NCBI RefSeq assembly: GCF_002005225.1
Contig: NZ_CP019724.1
Location: 4,853,501 to 4,917,500 of the forward strand
DNA from: Streptomyces pactum
GTDB lineage: Bacteria > Actinomycetota > Actinomycetes > Streptomycetales > Streptomycetaceae
Direction of reading: 5' to 3'
Length of the DNA: 64,000 bases
The notes under the pieces were generated by a model. The model was given only the letters and a program-made list of their open reading frames with translations, had not been told where the DNA came from and ran no database searches. The translations under genes and the position numbers were made by a program. Below, piece by piece: positions 32,901 to 41,132 of this stretch (position 1 is its first letter; each line of letters opens with the position of its first letter).

Positions 32901-33040
32901 TGCACGCCGCGACGCTGGAGGGCGTCGCCGCCGGGCTCGCCTGGGCGGCCGGTCAGTGGCCGCGCCGCTTCGAGGTCGCGGCACTGCTGGAGGACGAGTC
33001 GCGCACCGAGGAAATGGCCCGGGACCGGTGGTTCGACTAG
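29918..33040 (+). CDS. Large protein with sacsin-like N-terminal GHKL ATPase domain
   Basis: This 1040-aa protein starts at GTG 29918, chosen because GAGGAG lies 7-8 bases before it. The N-terminal domain has the GHKL ATP-binding motifs: LVVELAQNAADAAARAG (N box), VLVAANTGAPLDAAGVESLS and GDSTVGRFGVGFAAVLAV (G boxes), as in the sacsin/HSP90-like group. The remaining 800 residues are helical and acidic, with no recognised domain, ending near EEMARDRWFD. No HSP90 middle domain is visible. The DUF3027 gene precedes it in the same direction; a chaperone or defence-like role is speculation. Confidence 0.85.
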   Translation: MSMFVRPAAEGADPFGTARLRRGVLDAWATSPARFREDANAEEDLVLGGYRDRLVVELAQNAADAAARAGVPGRLRLTLRDGVLVAANTGAPLDAAGVESLSTLRASAKRDAGDSTVGRFGVGFAAVLAVTDEPAVVGRHGGVRWSLVEARGLAADTARHSPGLGDEVRRRDGHVPLLRLPFPAEGTAPDPYDTAVILPLRDTAAADLAERLLHAVDDALLLALPGLEEVVVEVADDARTLSRRAEGDLTVVEDSREGVTRWRTAAAHGPLTPGLLADRPVEERLRPHWSVTWAVPVDADGGPARPRTSPVVHAPTPSDEPLGVPALLIASFPLDSTRRHAARGPLTDFLTERAADAYAGLLADWRPVAAGLIDLVPGPLGKGELDGALRQAILERLPRTSFLPPAAGPREDDPDLPESLRPRDAEVVEGAGTETVRVLAEVLPTLLPAGLERRAELRTLGVARVPLADAIDRLAGLEKAPGWWRRLYDSLAGVDPDRLSGLPVPLADGRTTIGPRQVLLPSAEAASLDPEVLTRLGLKVAHPDAAHGLLEKLGALPATPRAVLTTPQVRAAVAASLADEGGTNWEEDALDADELADTVLGLVRDAGLDAGDEPWLGALALPDEDGELSPAGELVFPGGPFARVMREDELAAVDAELAERWGAEPLAACGVLVTFALVRATDVVLDPDELEPREGDFAEPDDAGLLDAVDVWSEDVLDRFPDSPVPPVATEIVAVRDLDLVDDDRWPEALALLSRPPLRDALVQPVRILLHDGTHEVVRPYTAWWLRGHPVLGGRRPAGLRAAGGDPLLRGLYDEADATGFEDEQVLRALGVRTSVAALLDEPGGAAELLDRLADPGRPVTAAQLHALYGALAELDPEQVTLPDEVRAVVDGRVAVVDAADAVVVDSPDLLPFTSGVPLLPVRPARAAELAELFQVRRLSESVTGGVDSEGTEHDVPEPVRVLLGARTPASYTEHEELVVDGVEIDWRLTDDGVLHAATLEGVAAGLAWAAGQWPRRFEVAALLEDESRTEEMARDRWFD

Positions 33041-33056
33041 GGCCTTCGTCGCGGAC

Positions 33057-33132
33057 GTGAGCACTTGGCGGCCGAGTGTCCTCCGTACGCTCAGATGAGC
33101 GCCGCGAGGACACTTGGCGCCGGAATGCTCAC
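33057..33132. terminator. Two-layer inverted repeat between convergent genes
   Basis: GTGAGCA (33057-33063) pairs with TGCTCAC (33126-33132) and, inside, AGTGTCCTC (33075-33083) pairs perfectly with GAGGACACT (33106-33114). It starts 17 bases after the ATPase-like gene stop and ends 51 bases before the stop of the convergent P-type ATPase gene, a natural place for a bidirectional terminator. Confidence 0.65.
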
Positions 33133-33182
33133 GCTTTTCGGACCGGGTGTCCTCCCCGCGCCGGAACCGCCCGGCATTCCGG

Positions 33183-35585
33183 CTAGGCCGGTACGCGGCG
33201 GTCGACCCACCTCCACAGAAGTTCCAGCACGGTCGCCGCCACCGCCGCGATGCCGACGGCGGTCCACGGCATCGTCACGCCCACCAGCTTCAGCGCGAAG
33301 AAGTCCTGGAGCCACGGCACCACCAGCACCACCAGGAAGGCCGCGCCCATCGCCGCCACCAGCACCACCCGCCACCAGGTGTAGGGGCGGGCGACGATCG
33401 CCAGCACCCACATCGAGGTCAGGAACAGCGTCAGCGTCGCCGCGCTCGTCTCCGCGTCCAGCGCCCCCGGACCCGCGTAGTGCTGCCGGGCGAGGAGGTA
33501 CGTCGCGAAGGTCGCCACCCCGGCCACCGCCCCGCCCGGGATCGCGTACCGCATCACGCGCCGTACGAAGTGCGGCTTGGCCCGCTCCTTGTTCGGGGCG
33601 AGGGCGAGGAAGAAGGCCGGGACGCCGATGGTGAGCGTGGAGAGCAGCGTGAGGTGCCGGGGCAGGAACGGGTACTCGACCTGCGAGCAGACCACCAGGA
33701 TCGCCAGCAGCACCGAGTACACGGTCTTCACCAGGAACAGGGTCGCGACCCGGGTGATGTTGCCGATGACCCGGCGGCCCTCGGCCACCACCGACGGCAG
33801 TGTGGCGAAGCTGTTGTCGAGCAGCACGATCTGCGCGACCGCCCGGGTGGCCTCCGACCCCGAGCCCATCGCCACGCCGATGTCGGCGTCCTTGAGTGCG
33901 AGGACGTCGTTCACCCCGTCGCCGGTCATCGCGACCGTGTGGCCGCGCGACTGGAGGGCGCCCACCATGTCCCGCTTCTGCTGCGGCGTGACCCGCCCGA
34001 AGACCGTGCCCCCGTCGAGCGCCTCGGCCATCTCCTCCCGTTCGGCGGGCAGCCGGCGCGCGTCGACGGTCGCGCCGGACAGCCCGAGCTTGGCGGCCAC
34101 CGCGCCGACCGACACCGCGTTGTCGCCGGAGATGACCTTGGCGCGGACGTCCTGGTCGGCGAAGTAGCGCAGGGTGTCGGCGGCGTCCGGGCGCAGCCGC
34201 TGCTCCAGGACGACCAGGGCGGTGGGCGTGACGTCCTCGGCCACCCGGGGGTCGTCCAGGTCGCGGGTGGCGCGGGCGAGCAGCAGCACCCGCAGGCCCC
34301 GCTCGTTGAGGAGGGTGGTCTCGGCGAGGGCGGGATGGTCCTCGGCCAGCAGCACGTCGGGCGCGCCCAGCAGCCAGGTGCTGGAGACGCCGTCGCCCTC
34401 GCTGAAGGCGGCGCCGCTGTACTTGCGGGCGGAGGAGAAGGGCAGCGACTCCGTGCAGCGCCACTCCTCGGTGAACTCGCCGACCGGGTAGGCGTCGACG
34501 ATCGCCCGCAGGGAGGCGTTCGGACGCGGGTCGGACTCGCCGAGGGCGCCGAGCACCGTGCGGACGTACCCCTCGTCGGCACCGTCGAGCGGGCGCAGTT
34601 CGGTGACGTCCACGCCGCCCTCGGTGAGGGTGCCGGTCTTGTCCAGGCAGACGGTGTCGACGCGGGCGAGACCTTCGATGGCGGGCAGTTCCTGGACGAG
34701 GCACTGCTTGCGGCCGAGGCGGATGACGCCGATCGCGAAGGCGACGGAGGTGAGCAGGACGAGGCCCTCGGGGACCATGGGCACGATGCCGCCGACCGTC
34801 CGCGCGACGGAGTCGTCCAGTTCGTTGTCCTTGGCGACCAACTGGCTGAGGATCAGGCCGATCGCGCTCGGGACCATCATCCAGGTGACGTACTTCAGGA
34901 TCGTGGAGATGCCGGAGCGCAGCTCGGACTGGACCAGGGTGAAGCGGGATGCCTCCTCGGCGAGCTGCGCGGCGTACGCCTCGCGCCCCACCTTCGTCGC
35001 CTGGAACGCGCCGCCGCCCGCGACCACGAAGCTGCCGGACATGACCTGGTCCCCCGGCTGCTTGACGACCGGGTCGGCCTCGCCGGTCAGCAGGGACTCG
35101 TCGATCTCCAGGCCGTCCGCCTCGACGCACACCCCGTCGACGACGACCTTGTCGCCGGGGCCGATCTCGATGACGTCGTCCAGTACGAGGTCCGAGGTGC
35201 CGACCTCGACGGCCGTCCCGTCCCGGCGCACGGTCGGCCGGACCTCGCCGATCAGGGCCAGGGAGTCGAGGGTCTTCTTCGCCCGCCACTCCTGGACGAT
35301 GCCGATGCCGGTGTTGGCGAGGATCACGAAGCCGAACAGGCTGTCCTGGATCGGCGCGACGAACAGCATGATCACCCAGAGCACGCCGATGATCGCGTTG
35401 AACCGGGTGAAGACGTTGGCGCGGACGATGTCGGCCGGCGAGCGGCTGCTGCGCACCGGCACGTCGTTGACCTGACCGCGCGCGACCCGTTCGGCGACCC
35501 CGGCGGCGGTCAGCCCGGTCGCCGGGGAGAGGGCGTGGACGGAGTCCGCGGGTCCGAGTCGGTCGCCCGCGTCGAGATGCGTCAT
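33183..35585 (-). CDS. P-type cation-transporting ATPase, CtpE-like
   Basis: This 800-aa membrane pump has all P-type hallmarks: LLTGEAD in the actuator, PMVPEGLVLLTS in membrane segment 4, the phosphorylated Asp in VCLDKTGTLTEGG, KVISGDNAVSV, and AMTGDGVNDVLALKDADIGVAMG. About eight to ten membrane segments are visible, including WVIMLFVAPIQDSLFGFVIL and FLVKTVYSVLLAILVV. Length and the GIVPMVPEGL segment resemble mycobacterial CtpE, linked to calcium uptake; ion specificity here is inferred. ATG 35585 starts a normal N-terminus (LSPATGLTAAGVAERVARG). Confidence 0.9.
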   Translation of the reverse strand: MTHLDAGDRLGPADSVHALSPATGLTAAGVAERVARGQVNDVPVRSSRSPADIVRANVFTRFNAIIGVLWVIMLFVAPIQDSLFGFVILANTGIGIVQEWRAKKTLDSLALIGEVRPTVRRDGTAVEVGTSDLVLDDVIEIGPGDKVVVDGVCVEADGLEIDESLLTGEADPVVKQPGDQVMSGSFVVAGGGAFQATKVGREAYAAQLAEEASRFTLVQSELRSGISTILKYVTWMMVPSAIGLILSQLVAKDNELDDSVARTVGGIVPMVPEGLVLLTSVAFAIGVIRLGRKQCLVQELPAIEGLARVDTVCLDKTGTLTEGGVDVTELRPLDGADEGYVRTVLGALGESDPRPNASLRAIVDAYPVGEFTEEWRCTESLPFSSARKYSGAAFSEGDGVSSTWLLGAPDVLLAEDHPALAETTLLNERGLRVLLLARATRDLDDPRVAEDVTPTALVVLEQRLRPDAADTLRYFADQDVRAKVISGDNAVSVGAVAAKLGLSGATVDARRLPAEREEMAEALDGGTVFGRVTPQQKRDMVGALQSRGHTVAMTGDGVNDVLALKDADIGVAMGSGSEATRAVAQIVLLDNSFATLPSVVAEGRRVIGNITRVATLFLVKTVYSVLLAILVVCSQVEYPFLPRHLTLLSTLTIGVPAFFLALAPNKERAKPHFVRRVMRYAIPGGAVAGVATFATYLLARQHYAGPGALDAETSAATLTLFLTSMWVLAIVARPYTWWRVVLVAAMGAAFLVVLVVPWLQDFFALKLVGVTMPWTAVGIAAVAATVLELLWRWVDRRVPA

Positions 35586-35745
35586 GCGATCGACGGTACG
35601 TGCGGACTCACGGCTTCACCCGCCGCGTGCGGGGAAGATCCGACCTGCGTAGGAGGGGGTGATCCGCCCGGTGATGCCCTGGTACTACGGAGGGCACCGG
35701 TATGTCGGACCCGGGACCCGGGGCGCGGGCCTCGGGGCGCGGGCG

Positions 35746-36000
35746 TCAGGCGGTGTCGTGCTCCGCCCGCTCGAGTGCGGCCTCGCGCCTGCGTACGTAC
35801 CAGATGCCGATCAGGCCGAGCCCGGCGCCGGCCAGGCAGGTCCACACCCACCAGGTGTGCCCGTGGTCCTCGAACCAGCCGTAGAACGGCAACTGCACGA
35901 GGAAGAGGACGAACCACAGGACGGTGCCGCCGATGATGGTCGACACCACGGGGCCCTCCAGGGGCTCCGGCGCCTCGTGCGTGGGTGTCCACTTCGTCAT
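35746..36000 (-). CDS. DUF2530 membrane protein
   Basis: This 84-aa protein (MTKWTPTHEAPEPLEGP) has two membrane helices (VVSTIIGGTVLWFVLFLVQL and TWWVWTCLAGAGLGLIGIWYV) and an Arg/Glu-rich tail, matching DUF2530. The family is common next to the purine-type permease in Streptomyces, and that gene diverges from it here across 164 bases. Function is unknown. The 160 bases between it and the P-type ATPase gene show no gene. Confidence 0.85.
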   Translation of the reverse strand: MTKWTPTHEAPEPLEGPVVSTIIGGTVLWFVLFLVQLPFYGWFEDHGHTWWVWTCLAGAGLGLIGIWYVRRREAALERAEHDTA

Positions 36001-36164
36001 GCGTACAGCTTACGAGGAGGCCGCCCGCGTGTTCACCGAACCGCACCCCACGGGTCTACGCGCGGAGATAGCGCTCGGGGGCTCATACGTTCATACTGAA
36101 TCCGTTTGTCTCTGACCGCTTTCATTCGTAGAAAACACCAATAAGGCCGTGGGGGAACCTGTTG

Positions 36165-37637
36165 GTGATGAGGTCCCGCATGTCCACCTCGGCCTCCGCC
36201 CAGGTCCCCCCGTCCCCCGAGTCGCCCGAAGACAGGCGTCCCCCGCGAAACGGCCTCGACCGCTACTTCAGGATCTCCGAGCGCGGCAGCACGCTGCCCC
36301 GGGAGATCCGGGGCGGTCTCGCCACCTTCTTCGCGATGGCCTACATCATCGTGCTGAACCCGATCATCCTGGGCAGCGCGAAGGACATGTACGGCCACCA
36401 GCTCGACAACGGTCAGTTGGTCACCGCGACCGCCCTGACGGCGGCGTTCACCACGCTCCTGATGGGCGTCATCGGCAACGTCCCGATCGCGCTCGCCGCC
36501 GGCCTCGGCGTGAACTCCGTCGTCGCCCTCCAGCTCGCCCCGCGGATGTCCTGGCCGGACGCCATGGGCATGGTGGTGCTGGCCGGTTTCATCGTCATGC
36601 TGCTGGTCGCCACGGGCCTGCGGGAGCGCGTGATGAACGCCGTGCCCTACGGTCTGCGCAAGGCCATCGCCATCGGTATCGGCCTGTTCATCATGCTGAT
36701 CGGCCTCGTCGACTCCGGGTTCGTCACCCGGATGCCGGACGCCGCCCAGACCACCGTCCCCCTCCAGTTGGGCACCGGCGGTCATCTGCTCGGCTGGCCG
36801 GTGCTGGTCTTCGCCCTCGGTGTGCTGCTGACCCTGGCGCTGATCGTCCGCAGGACCCCCGGCGCGATCCTGATCTCCATCGTCGTGATGACCGTCGTCG
36901 CGATGGTCGTCAACGCGGTCGCCGACATCCCCTCCTGGGGCCTGACCACCCCCGAGTGGCCCGGCAACCCCGTCGCCACCCCCGACTTCGGCCTGGTCGG
37001 CGAGGTCAGCCTGTTCGGCGGGTTCGGGAAGGTCGGCATCCTGACCGGCGTGCTGTTCGTCTTCACCGTCCTGCTGTCGTGCTTCTTCGACGCGATGGGC
37101 ACGATCATGGCCGTCAGCGACGAGGCGAAGCTGACCGACGGCGAGGGCCAGATGCCGGGCATCAACAAGGTCCTGTTCGTGGACGGTATCGCGGTCGCGG
37201 CGGGCGGTGCCGGCTCCGCCTCGGCGACGACCTGCTTCGTGGAGTCCACGGCCGGCGTCGGCGAGGGCGCGCGCACCGGTTTCGCGAACATCGTCACCGG
37301 CGCGCTGTTCGCCGTGGCGCTGTTCCTCACGCCGGTCGCCACCATGGTGCCGTCCCAGGCGGCCACCCCGGCGCTGGTCGCGGTCGGCTTCCTCATCCTG
37401 GCCGGCTCGATCCGGGAGATCGACTGGGCCGACTTCACGATCGCCGTCCCGGCCTTCGTGACGATGCTGATGATGCCGTTCACCTACTCGATCACCAACG
37501 GCATCGGCATGGGCTTCATCACCTTCTCGGTGCTGCGCCTGGCGGCCGGGCGGGGCCGGGAGGTCCCGGTCACGATGTACGTGGTCTCGGCGGTGTTCGC
37601 CTTCTACTACCTGATGCCGGCCCTGGGTCTCACCTGA
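36165..37637 (+). CDS. NCS2-family purine/xanthine-type permease
   Basis: This permease of about 490 aa belongs to the AzgA-like branch of NCS2 transporters. It begins with a hydrophilic tail and ISERGSTLPREIRGGLATFFAM, then NPIILGSAKDMYG, GNVPIALAAGLGVNSVVALQ, FFDAMGTIMAVSDEAKL, and GGAGSASATTCFVESTAGVGEGARTG, the substrate-binding segment. The substrate is probably guanine/hypoxanthine/adenine; not certain. GTG 36165 is chosen because GGGGGAA ends 8 bases earlier; ATG 36168 and ATG 36180 are alternatives. The upstream gap is AT-rich for this genome and should hold a promoter; no purine riboswitch was recognised. Confidence 0.9.
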   Translation: MMRSRMSTSASAQVPPSPESPEDRRPPRNGLDRYFRISERGSTLPREIRGGLATFFAMAYIIVLNPIILGSAKDMYGHQLDNGQLVTATALTAAFTTLLMGVIGNVPIALAAGLGVNSVVALQLAPRMSWPDAMGMVVLAGFIVMLLVATGLRERVMNAVPYGLRKAIAIGIGLFIMLIGLVDSGFVTRMPDAAQTTVPLQLGTGGHLLGWPVLVFALGVLLTLALIVRRTPGAILISIVVMTVVAMVVNAVADIPSWGLTTPEWPGNPVATPDFGLVGEVSLFGGFGKVGILTGVLFVFTVLLSCFFDAMGTIMAVSDEAKLTDGEGQMPGINKVLFVDGIAVAAGGAGSASATTCFVESTAGVGEGARTGFANIVTGALFAVALFLTPVATMVPSQAATPALVAVGFLILAGSIREIDWADFTIAVPAFVTMLMMPFTYSITNGIGMGFITFSVLRLAAGRGREVPVTMYVVSAVFAFYYLMPALGLT

Positions 37638-37647
37638 CCGGTGGGGC

Positions 37648-37830
37648 TCACGTGACCCCGTAGAACCGTTCCGTCTCCTCCACGGCGGACTGGAACCGCT
37701 CGTCGAAGTCATCCCGAATGAGCGTCCGGACGACATAGTCCTGGACGCTCATTCCCCTTTTCGCCGCATGGTGCCGGAGCCGGTCGAGCAGCTCCCCGTC
37801 CATCCGCAGGCTGAGCACGCTGGTCCCCAT
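37648..37830 (-). CDS. Small ribbon-helix-helix-like protein, 60 aa
   Basis: The product from ATG 37830 reads MGTSVLSLRMDGELLDRLRHH, AAKRGMSVQDYVVRTLIRDD, then FDERFQSAVEETERFYGVT: a short beta strand and two helices as in Arc/CopG-type DNA-binding proteins. Such proteins can be antitoxins, but no toxin gene is adjacent, so it is more likely a stand-alone regulator. An upstream GTG at 37851 is possible. The stop is 10 bases from the stop of the convergent permease gene. Confidence 0.78.
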   Translation of the reverse strand: MGTSVLSLRMDGELLDRLRHHAAKRGMSVQDYVVRTLIRDDFDERFQSAVEETERFYGVT

Positions 37831-37986
37831 GCGCACGAGGGTCGCCCCCACCGGCCGGGTGATGCTCCGCTTTCCGGAAACAGCTCACTCGTTCGGGTGA
37901 AATCCGGGTTTCCGTGGCGGGCGTCACGGGCACGCGGACGAACGAGCGGTGGTATTTCGCGAGACTAATGAGTTACGCTAAGGAAC

Positions 37987-38424
37987 ATGCCGGACCTCAA
38001 GCATGGCGACGACGCCGCCGCCGTGAACTCCCTGCGCTCCGCCGTGATGCGGTTGTCCCGTCGGCTCAAGCACCAGCGGGTCGACGAGTCGCTCAGTCCG
38101 ACCGAGATGTCGGTGCTGGGCACCCTGTCCAACTGCGGCAGTGCGACCCCGGGCGAGCTCGCCCGCAAGGAACACGTCCAGCCGCCCTCGATGACCCGCA
38201 TCGTGGCGCTCCTGGAGGCGAAGGGACTGGTCCGGCTGGAGCCGCATCCCGAGGACCGGCGCCAGAAGGTCGTGACGCAGACCGAGCAGGCCGTGGTGAT
38301 GCTCGAGGAGAGCCGCCGCAAGCGGAACGCGTTCCTGGCCACGCTGGTCGAGGGACTCGACGAGGACGAGTGGGCGAAACTGCGCGCCGCCGCCCCCGTA
38401 CTGGAGAAGCTCGCGCACCGGTAA
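37987..38424 (+). CDS. MarR-family regulator
   Basis: This 145-aa protein has the MarR winged helix: ESLSPTEMSVLGTLSNCGSA, then PGELARKEHVQPPSMTRIVALLEAKGLVRLEP, where the second helix is the recognition helix, then HPEDRRQKVV as the wing. The MFS gene starts 27 bases downstream behind GAGGAGG, so the pair is probably an operon in which MarR represses its own exporter in answer to a ligand. The start is ATG 37987 after AAGGAA. The AT-rich stretch just before (37955-37985) is the probable promoter/operator. Confidence 0.9.
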   Translation: MPDLKHGDDAAAVNSLRSAVMRLSRRLKHQRVDESLSPTEMSVLGTLSNCGSATPGELARKEHVQPPSMTRIVALLEAKGLVRLEPHPEDRRQKVVTQTEQAVVMLEESRRKRNAFLATLVEGLDEDEWAKLRAAAPVLEKLAHR

Positions 38425-38451
38425 GCAGCGTTCACGAGGAGGCGAACCCTT

Positions 38452-39813
38452 TTGAGTACGGGACCCGGAGCAGCTTCCGCCCCCGCACCCGACGGCCACG
38501 ACGACCCGACGATCACCGACACCCCTCGCAAGACCTCGATGTTCGCCTCCCTGAGGGTCCGCAACTACCGCCTGTTCTTCCTGGGCCAGGTCGTCTCCAA
38601 CATCGGCACCTGGATGCAGCGCATCGCCCAGGACTGGCTGGTGCTCAGCCTGACCGGCTCCTCGGCGGCCGTCGGCATCACCACGGCCCTGCAGTTCCTG
38701 CCGATGCTGCTCTTCGGCCTCTACGGCGGCGTCCTCGTCGACCGTCTGCGCAAGCGGCCCACGCTGCTGGTCACCCAGTCCGCGATGGCCCTGACCGCGC
38801 TCTTCCTCGCCGTCCTGACCCTGACGGGCCACGTCCAGGTCTGGCACGTCTACGTCGCCGCCTTCGCGATGGGCCTGGCCACGGTCGTCGACAACCCCGC
38901 CCGCCAGTCCTTCGTCGCCGAGCTGGTCGACCGGGACCAACTGCAGAACGCGGTCAGCCTCAACTCGGCCAACTTCCAGTCCGCCCGCCTGGTCGGTCCC
39001 GCCGTCGCCGGGCTGATGATCACCGGGGTGGGCACCGGCTGGGCGTTCCTCGCCAACGGCCTGTCCTTCGTCGCGCCGCTGAGCTGCCTGCTGCTGATGC
39101 GCGCCCGCGACCTGCACGCCGTCCGGCGCGCCCCGCGCGGCAAGGGACAGTTGCGCGAGGGCCTGCACTACGTCGCCGGCCGCCCCGAGCTGATCTGGAC
39201 CATCGTGCTGGTCGGCTTCATCGGCACCTTCGGCTTCAACTTCCCGGTCTTCCTGTCCGCCTTCGCCGACGACGTCTTCGACGCGGGGGCCGGCGCCTAC
39301 AGCCTCTTCAACACCCTCATGGCCGTCGGCTCACTCGCCGGAGCCCTGCTCGCCGCCCGGCGCGGCACGGCGCGGCTGCGGGTGCTGATCGCGGCGGCGC
39401 TCGCCTTCGGTGCCCTGGAGATGGTGGCGGCCACGGCACCCGAGCTGTGGCTGTTCGCGCTGCTGATGGTCCCGATCGGCGTCTTCAGCATGACGGTCAA
39501 CGTCACCGCCAACACCAGCATCCAGATGTCCACCGACCCGGCCATGCGGGGCCGCGTCATGGCTTTGTACATGATGGTCTTCCTCGGCGGTTCCCCGGTC
39601 GGCGCCCCGATCGTCGGCTGGGTCACGGACACCTACGGCGCCCGGGCCGGCTTCGCCGCGGGCGGCGCCGTGGCCGCCACCGCCGCGATCGTCATCGGCC
39701 TGGTCCTGGCCCGCGTCGGCAACCTGCGCCTGTCGTTCGGCTGGCACCGCGGCCACCCGCGGGTCCGGTTCGTGCCCCGGGAGCGGCGCGAGGAGCTGGC
39801 GCCGGCGGCGTAG
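38452..39813 (+). CDS. MFS exporter (multidrug type)
   Basis: This 453-aa transporter starts at TTG 38452 (GAGGAGG at proper spacing; TSMFASLRVRNYRLFFLGQV opens the membrane part). It shows about 12 membrane segments with the MFS loop GGVLVDRLRKRPTLL after segment 2, and GSPVGAPIVGWVTDTYGARAG late. The layout fits the MFS3 group with an efflux or enterobactin-exporter-like domain. Efflux is inferred from the MarR partner; the substrate is unknown. The downstream Uma2 gene converges with an 11-base gap. Confidence 0.88.
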   Translation: MSTGPGAASAPAPDGHDDPTITDTPRKTSMFASLRVRNYRLFFLGQVVSNIGTWMQRIAQDWLVLSLTGSSAAVGITTALQFLPMLLFGLYGGVLVDRLRKRPTLLVTQSAMALTALFLAVLTLTGHVQVWHVYVAAFAMGLATVVDNPARQSFVAELVDRDQLQNAVSLNSANFQSARLVGPAVAGLMITGVGTGWAFLANGLSFVAPLSCLLLMRARDLHAVRRAPRGKGQLREGLHYVAGRPELIWTIVLVGFIGTFGFNFPVFLSAFADDVFDAGAGAYSLFNTLMAVGSLAGALLAARRGTARLRVLIAAALAFGALEMVAATAPELWLFALLMVPIGVFSMTVNVTANTSIQMSTDPAMRGRVMALYMMVFLGGSPVGAPIVGWVTDTYGARAGFAAGGAVAATAAIVIGLVLARVGNLRLSFGWHRGHPRVRFVPRERREELAPAA

Positions 39814-39823
39814 CCGGAGCCGG

Positions 39824-40411
39824 TCAGTCGCGGGGGAAGTCGTCGGTCTTGAGAGTGAGGCCGACGACGGTGCCGGTCAGGTCGATGTCCTCGCCGAAGC
39901 CGAAGCCGACGCACGCGTGGTACTTGCCGTCCTCCGGCAGGGTGTGCAGGTGCCATTCCCCCGCGTACGGGTCCACGATCAGGTAGACCGGGACGCCGGC
40001 GGCGGCATAGGCGTCCTTCTTCGGGCCGTGGTCGTTGCCGGCCGTGCTCCTGGAGAGGACCTCGGCGACGAACTCGACGTCCTCGGGGAGCCAGAGGCCC
40101 TTGTCGTTCCGCCGGGAGCCCTCGGCCAGGGCCACGACGTCGGAGGCGAAGCCGTTGAGATGCCCCGGGTAGTCCATGCGGACGTCGGACTTCACGCGCT
40201 TGCGCGGGTACTTGGTGCGTAGCTGGTCGTAGATGTCCGCGATGATGTCCCAGTGGGTGTCCCGCTGCGGCGTCATGAAGATGTGACCCCCGACGATCTC
40301 GGTCTTGTATCCCTCGGGGACGGGCATCTTCTCCAGCCACTCGAACATGACGTCCAGAGTCAGCTCGGCGCTCTCCTCGGCCATCTCGATCCTGTCGTCA
40401 AGGACGGTCAT
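39824..40411 (-). CDS. Uma2-family putative endonuclease (copy 1)
   Basis: This 195-aa protein starts MTVLDDRIEMAEE behind GGGGAGGAGCG. The PD-(D/E)XK-like core of Uma2/DUF820 is visible: VPEGYKTEIVGGHIFMTP, KSDVRMDYPG, DVVALAEGS, DVEFVAEVLSRSTAGNDHGPKKDAYAAAG, and VPVYLIVDP, which supply the acidic and Lys catalytic-like residues. Biological substrates of this family are unknown. A paralogue at 42311 shares a 92-bp leader at 90 of 92 positions though the proteins differ at many residues. Confidence 0.88.
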   Translation of the reverse strand: MTVLDDRIEMAEESAELTLDVMFEWLEKMPVPEGYKTEIVGGHIFMTPQRDTHWDIIADIYDQLRTKYPRKRVKSDVRMDYPGHLNGFASDVVALAEGSRRNDKGLWLPEDVEFVAEVLSRSTAGNDHGPKKDAYAAAGVPVYLIVDPYAGEWHLHTLPEDGKYHACVGFGFGEDIDLTGTVVGLTLKTDDFPRD

Positions 40412-40479
40412 CGTGGCGCTCCTCCCCGGCTGCCCCAACGACGAGTACAGCCGCGCGGTACAACGATACGCACGGTGAC
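40388..40479 (-). repeat. 92-bp shared leader of Uma2 copy 1
   Basis: This segment covers the first eight codons, RBS and upstream region of the gene at 39824, and matches 42881-42972 at 90 of 92 positions. It ends where the upstream regions diverge (after CACGGTGAC). It probably includes the promoter. Confidence 0.9.
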
Positions 40480-40526
40480 GGGGACACGCGCGGACGCACA
40501 GGCGTTCCCGGGGGAGACTGACCGGC

Positions 40527-41123
40527 ATGAGACTGTTCGCCGCCGTACTGCCCCCCGAGGACGTCACCGCCGCCCTCGCCGCCGAGGTGGCAGCGCTGCG
40601 GAAGCTGCCCGGCGCGGAGAGGCTGCGCTGGACCGGCCGCCCCGGCCGGCCCCGCGGCGGAGCCGCTGACTGGCACTTCACGCTCGCCTTCTACGGCGAG
40701 GTGGACGACGACCTCGTACCGGACCTGTCGGCCCGCCTGGAGCGGGCGGCCCACCGGAGCGCGCCCTTCGGGCTGGCGTTGCGCGGGGGCGGCCAGTTCG
40801 GGCACGGGCGGGCGCTGTGGGCGGGCGCGGAGGGTGATCTCGCGGCCCTGCGGCTGCTGGCCGACCGCGCGGAGTCGGCGGGGCGCAAGGCGGGCGTCGA
40901 GATGGGCGGGCACCGGCGGTACAAGCCTCACCTGACGGTGGCCCGCAGCCGGGCGGCCTACGACGTCCGGCCCTACGTCGAAGCCCTGGACGGCTTCACC
41001 AGCCCCGCCTGGACCGTGACGCACCTGGCCCTGGTGCGCAGCGACCTGCCGAGGTCCGGGGTGCCGGGCGAGCAGCCCCGTTACGAGACGGTCGCCCGCA
41101 GCCCGCTGGGCGCGTCCGGTTAG
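40527..41123 (+). CDS. thpR: RNA 2',3'-cyclic phosphodiesterase ThpR (LigT-like)
   Basis: This 198-aa protein starts MRLFAAVLPPEDVTAAL. The 2H phosphoesterase motifs are in DWHFTLAFYGEV (HFT) near residue 51 and KPHLTVARSRA (HLT) near residue 134, as required for opening 2',3'-cyclic phosphates. A basic insert (RWTGRPGRPRGGAAD) precedes the first motif. The physiological substrate in Streptomyces is not established. A 28-codon mini-gene begins 10 bases downstream. Confidence 0.9.
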   Translation: MRLFAAVLPPEDVTAALAAEVAALRKLPGAERLRWTGRPGRPRGGAADWHFTLAFYGEVDDDLVPDLSARLERAAHRSAPFGLALRGGGQFGHGRALWAGAEGDLAALRLLADRAESAGRKAGVEMGGHRRYKPHLTVARSRAAYDVRPYVEALDGFTSPAWTVTHLALVRSDLPRSGVPGEQPRYETVARSPLGASG

Positions 41124-41132
41124 GCTCGGGGC

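Noticed and set aside
29612..33064. 1150-codon frame antisense to the sacsin-like gene
   Set aside because: The + strand frame has clear GHKL motifs; the minus frame is low-complexity Gly/Arg/Val and a codon-bias shadow.
37648..37830. Antitoxin of a toxin-antitoxin pair
   Set aside because: The ribbon-helix-helix-like protein has no adjacent toxin-sized gene; both neighbours are the permease and MarR.
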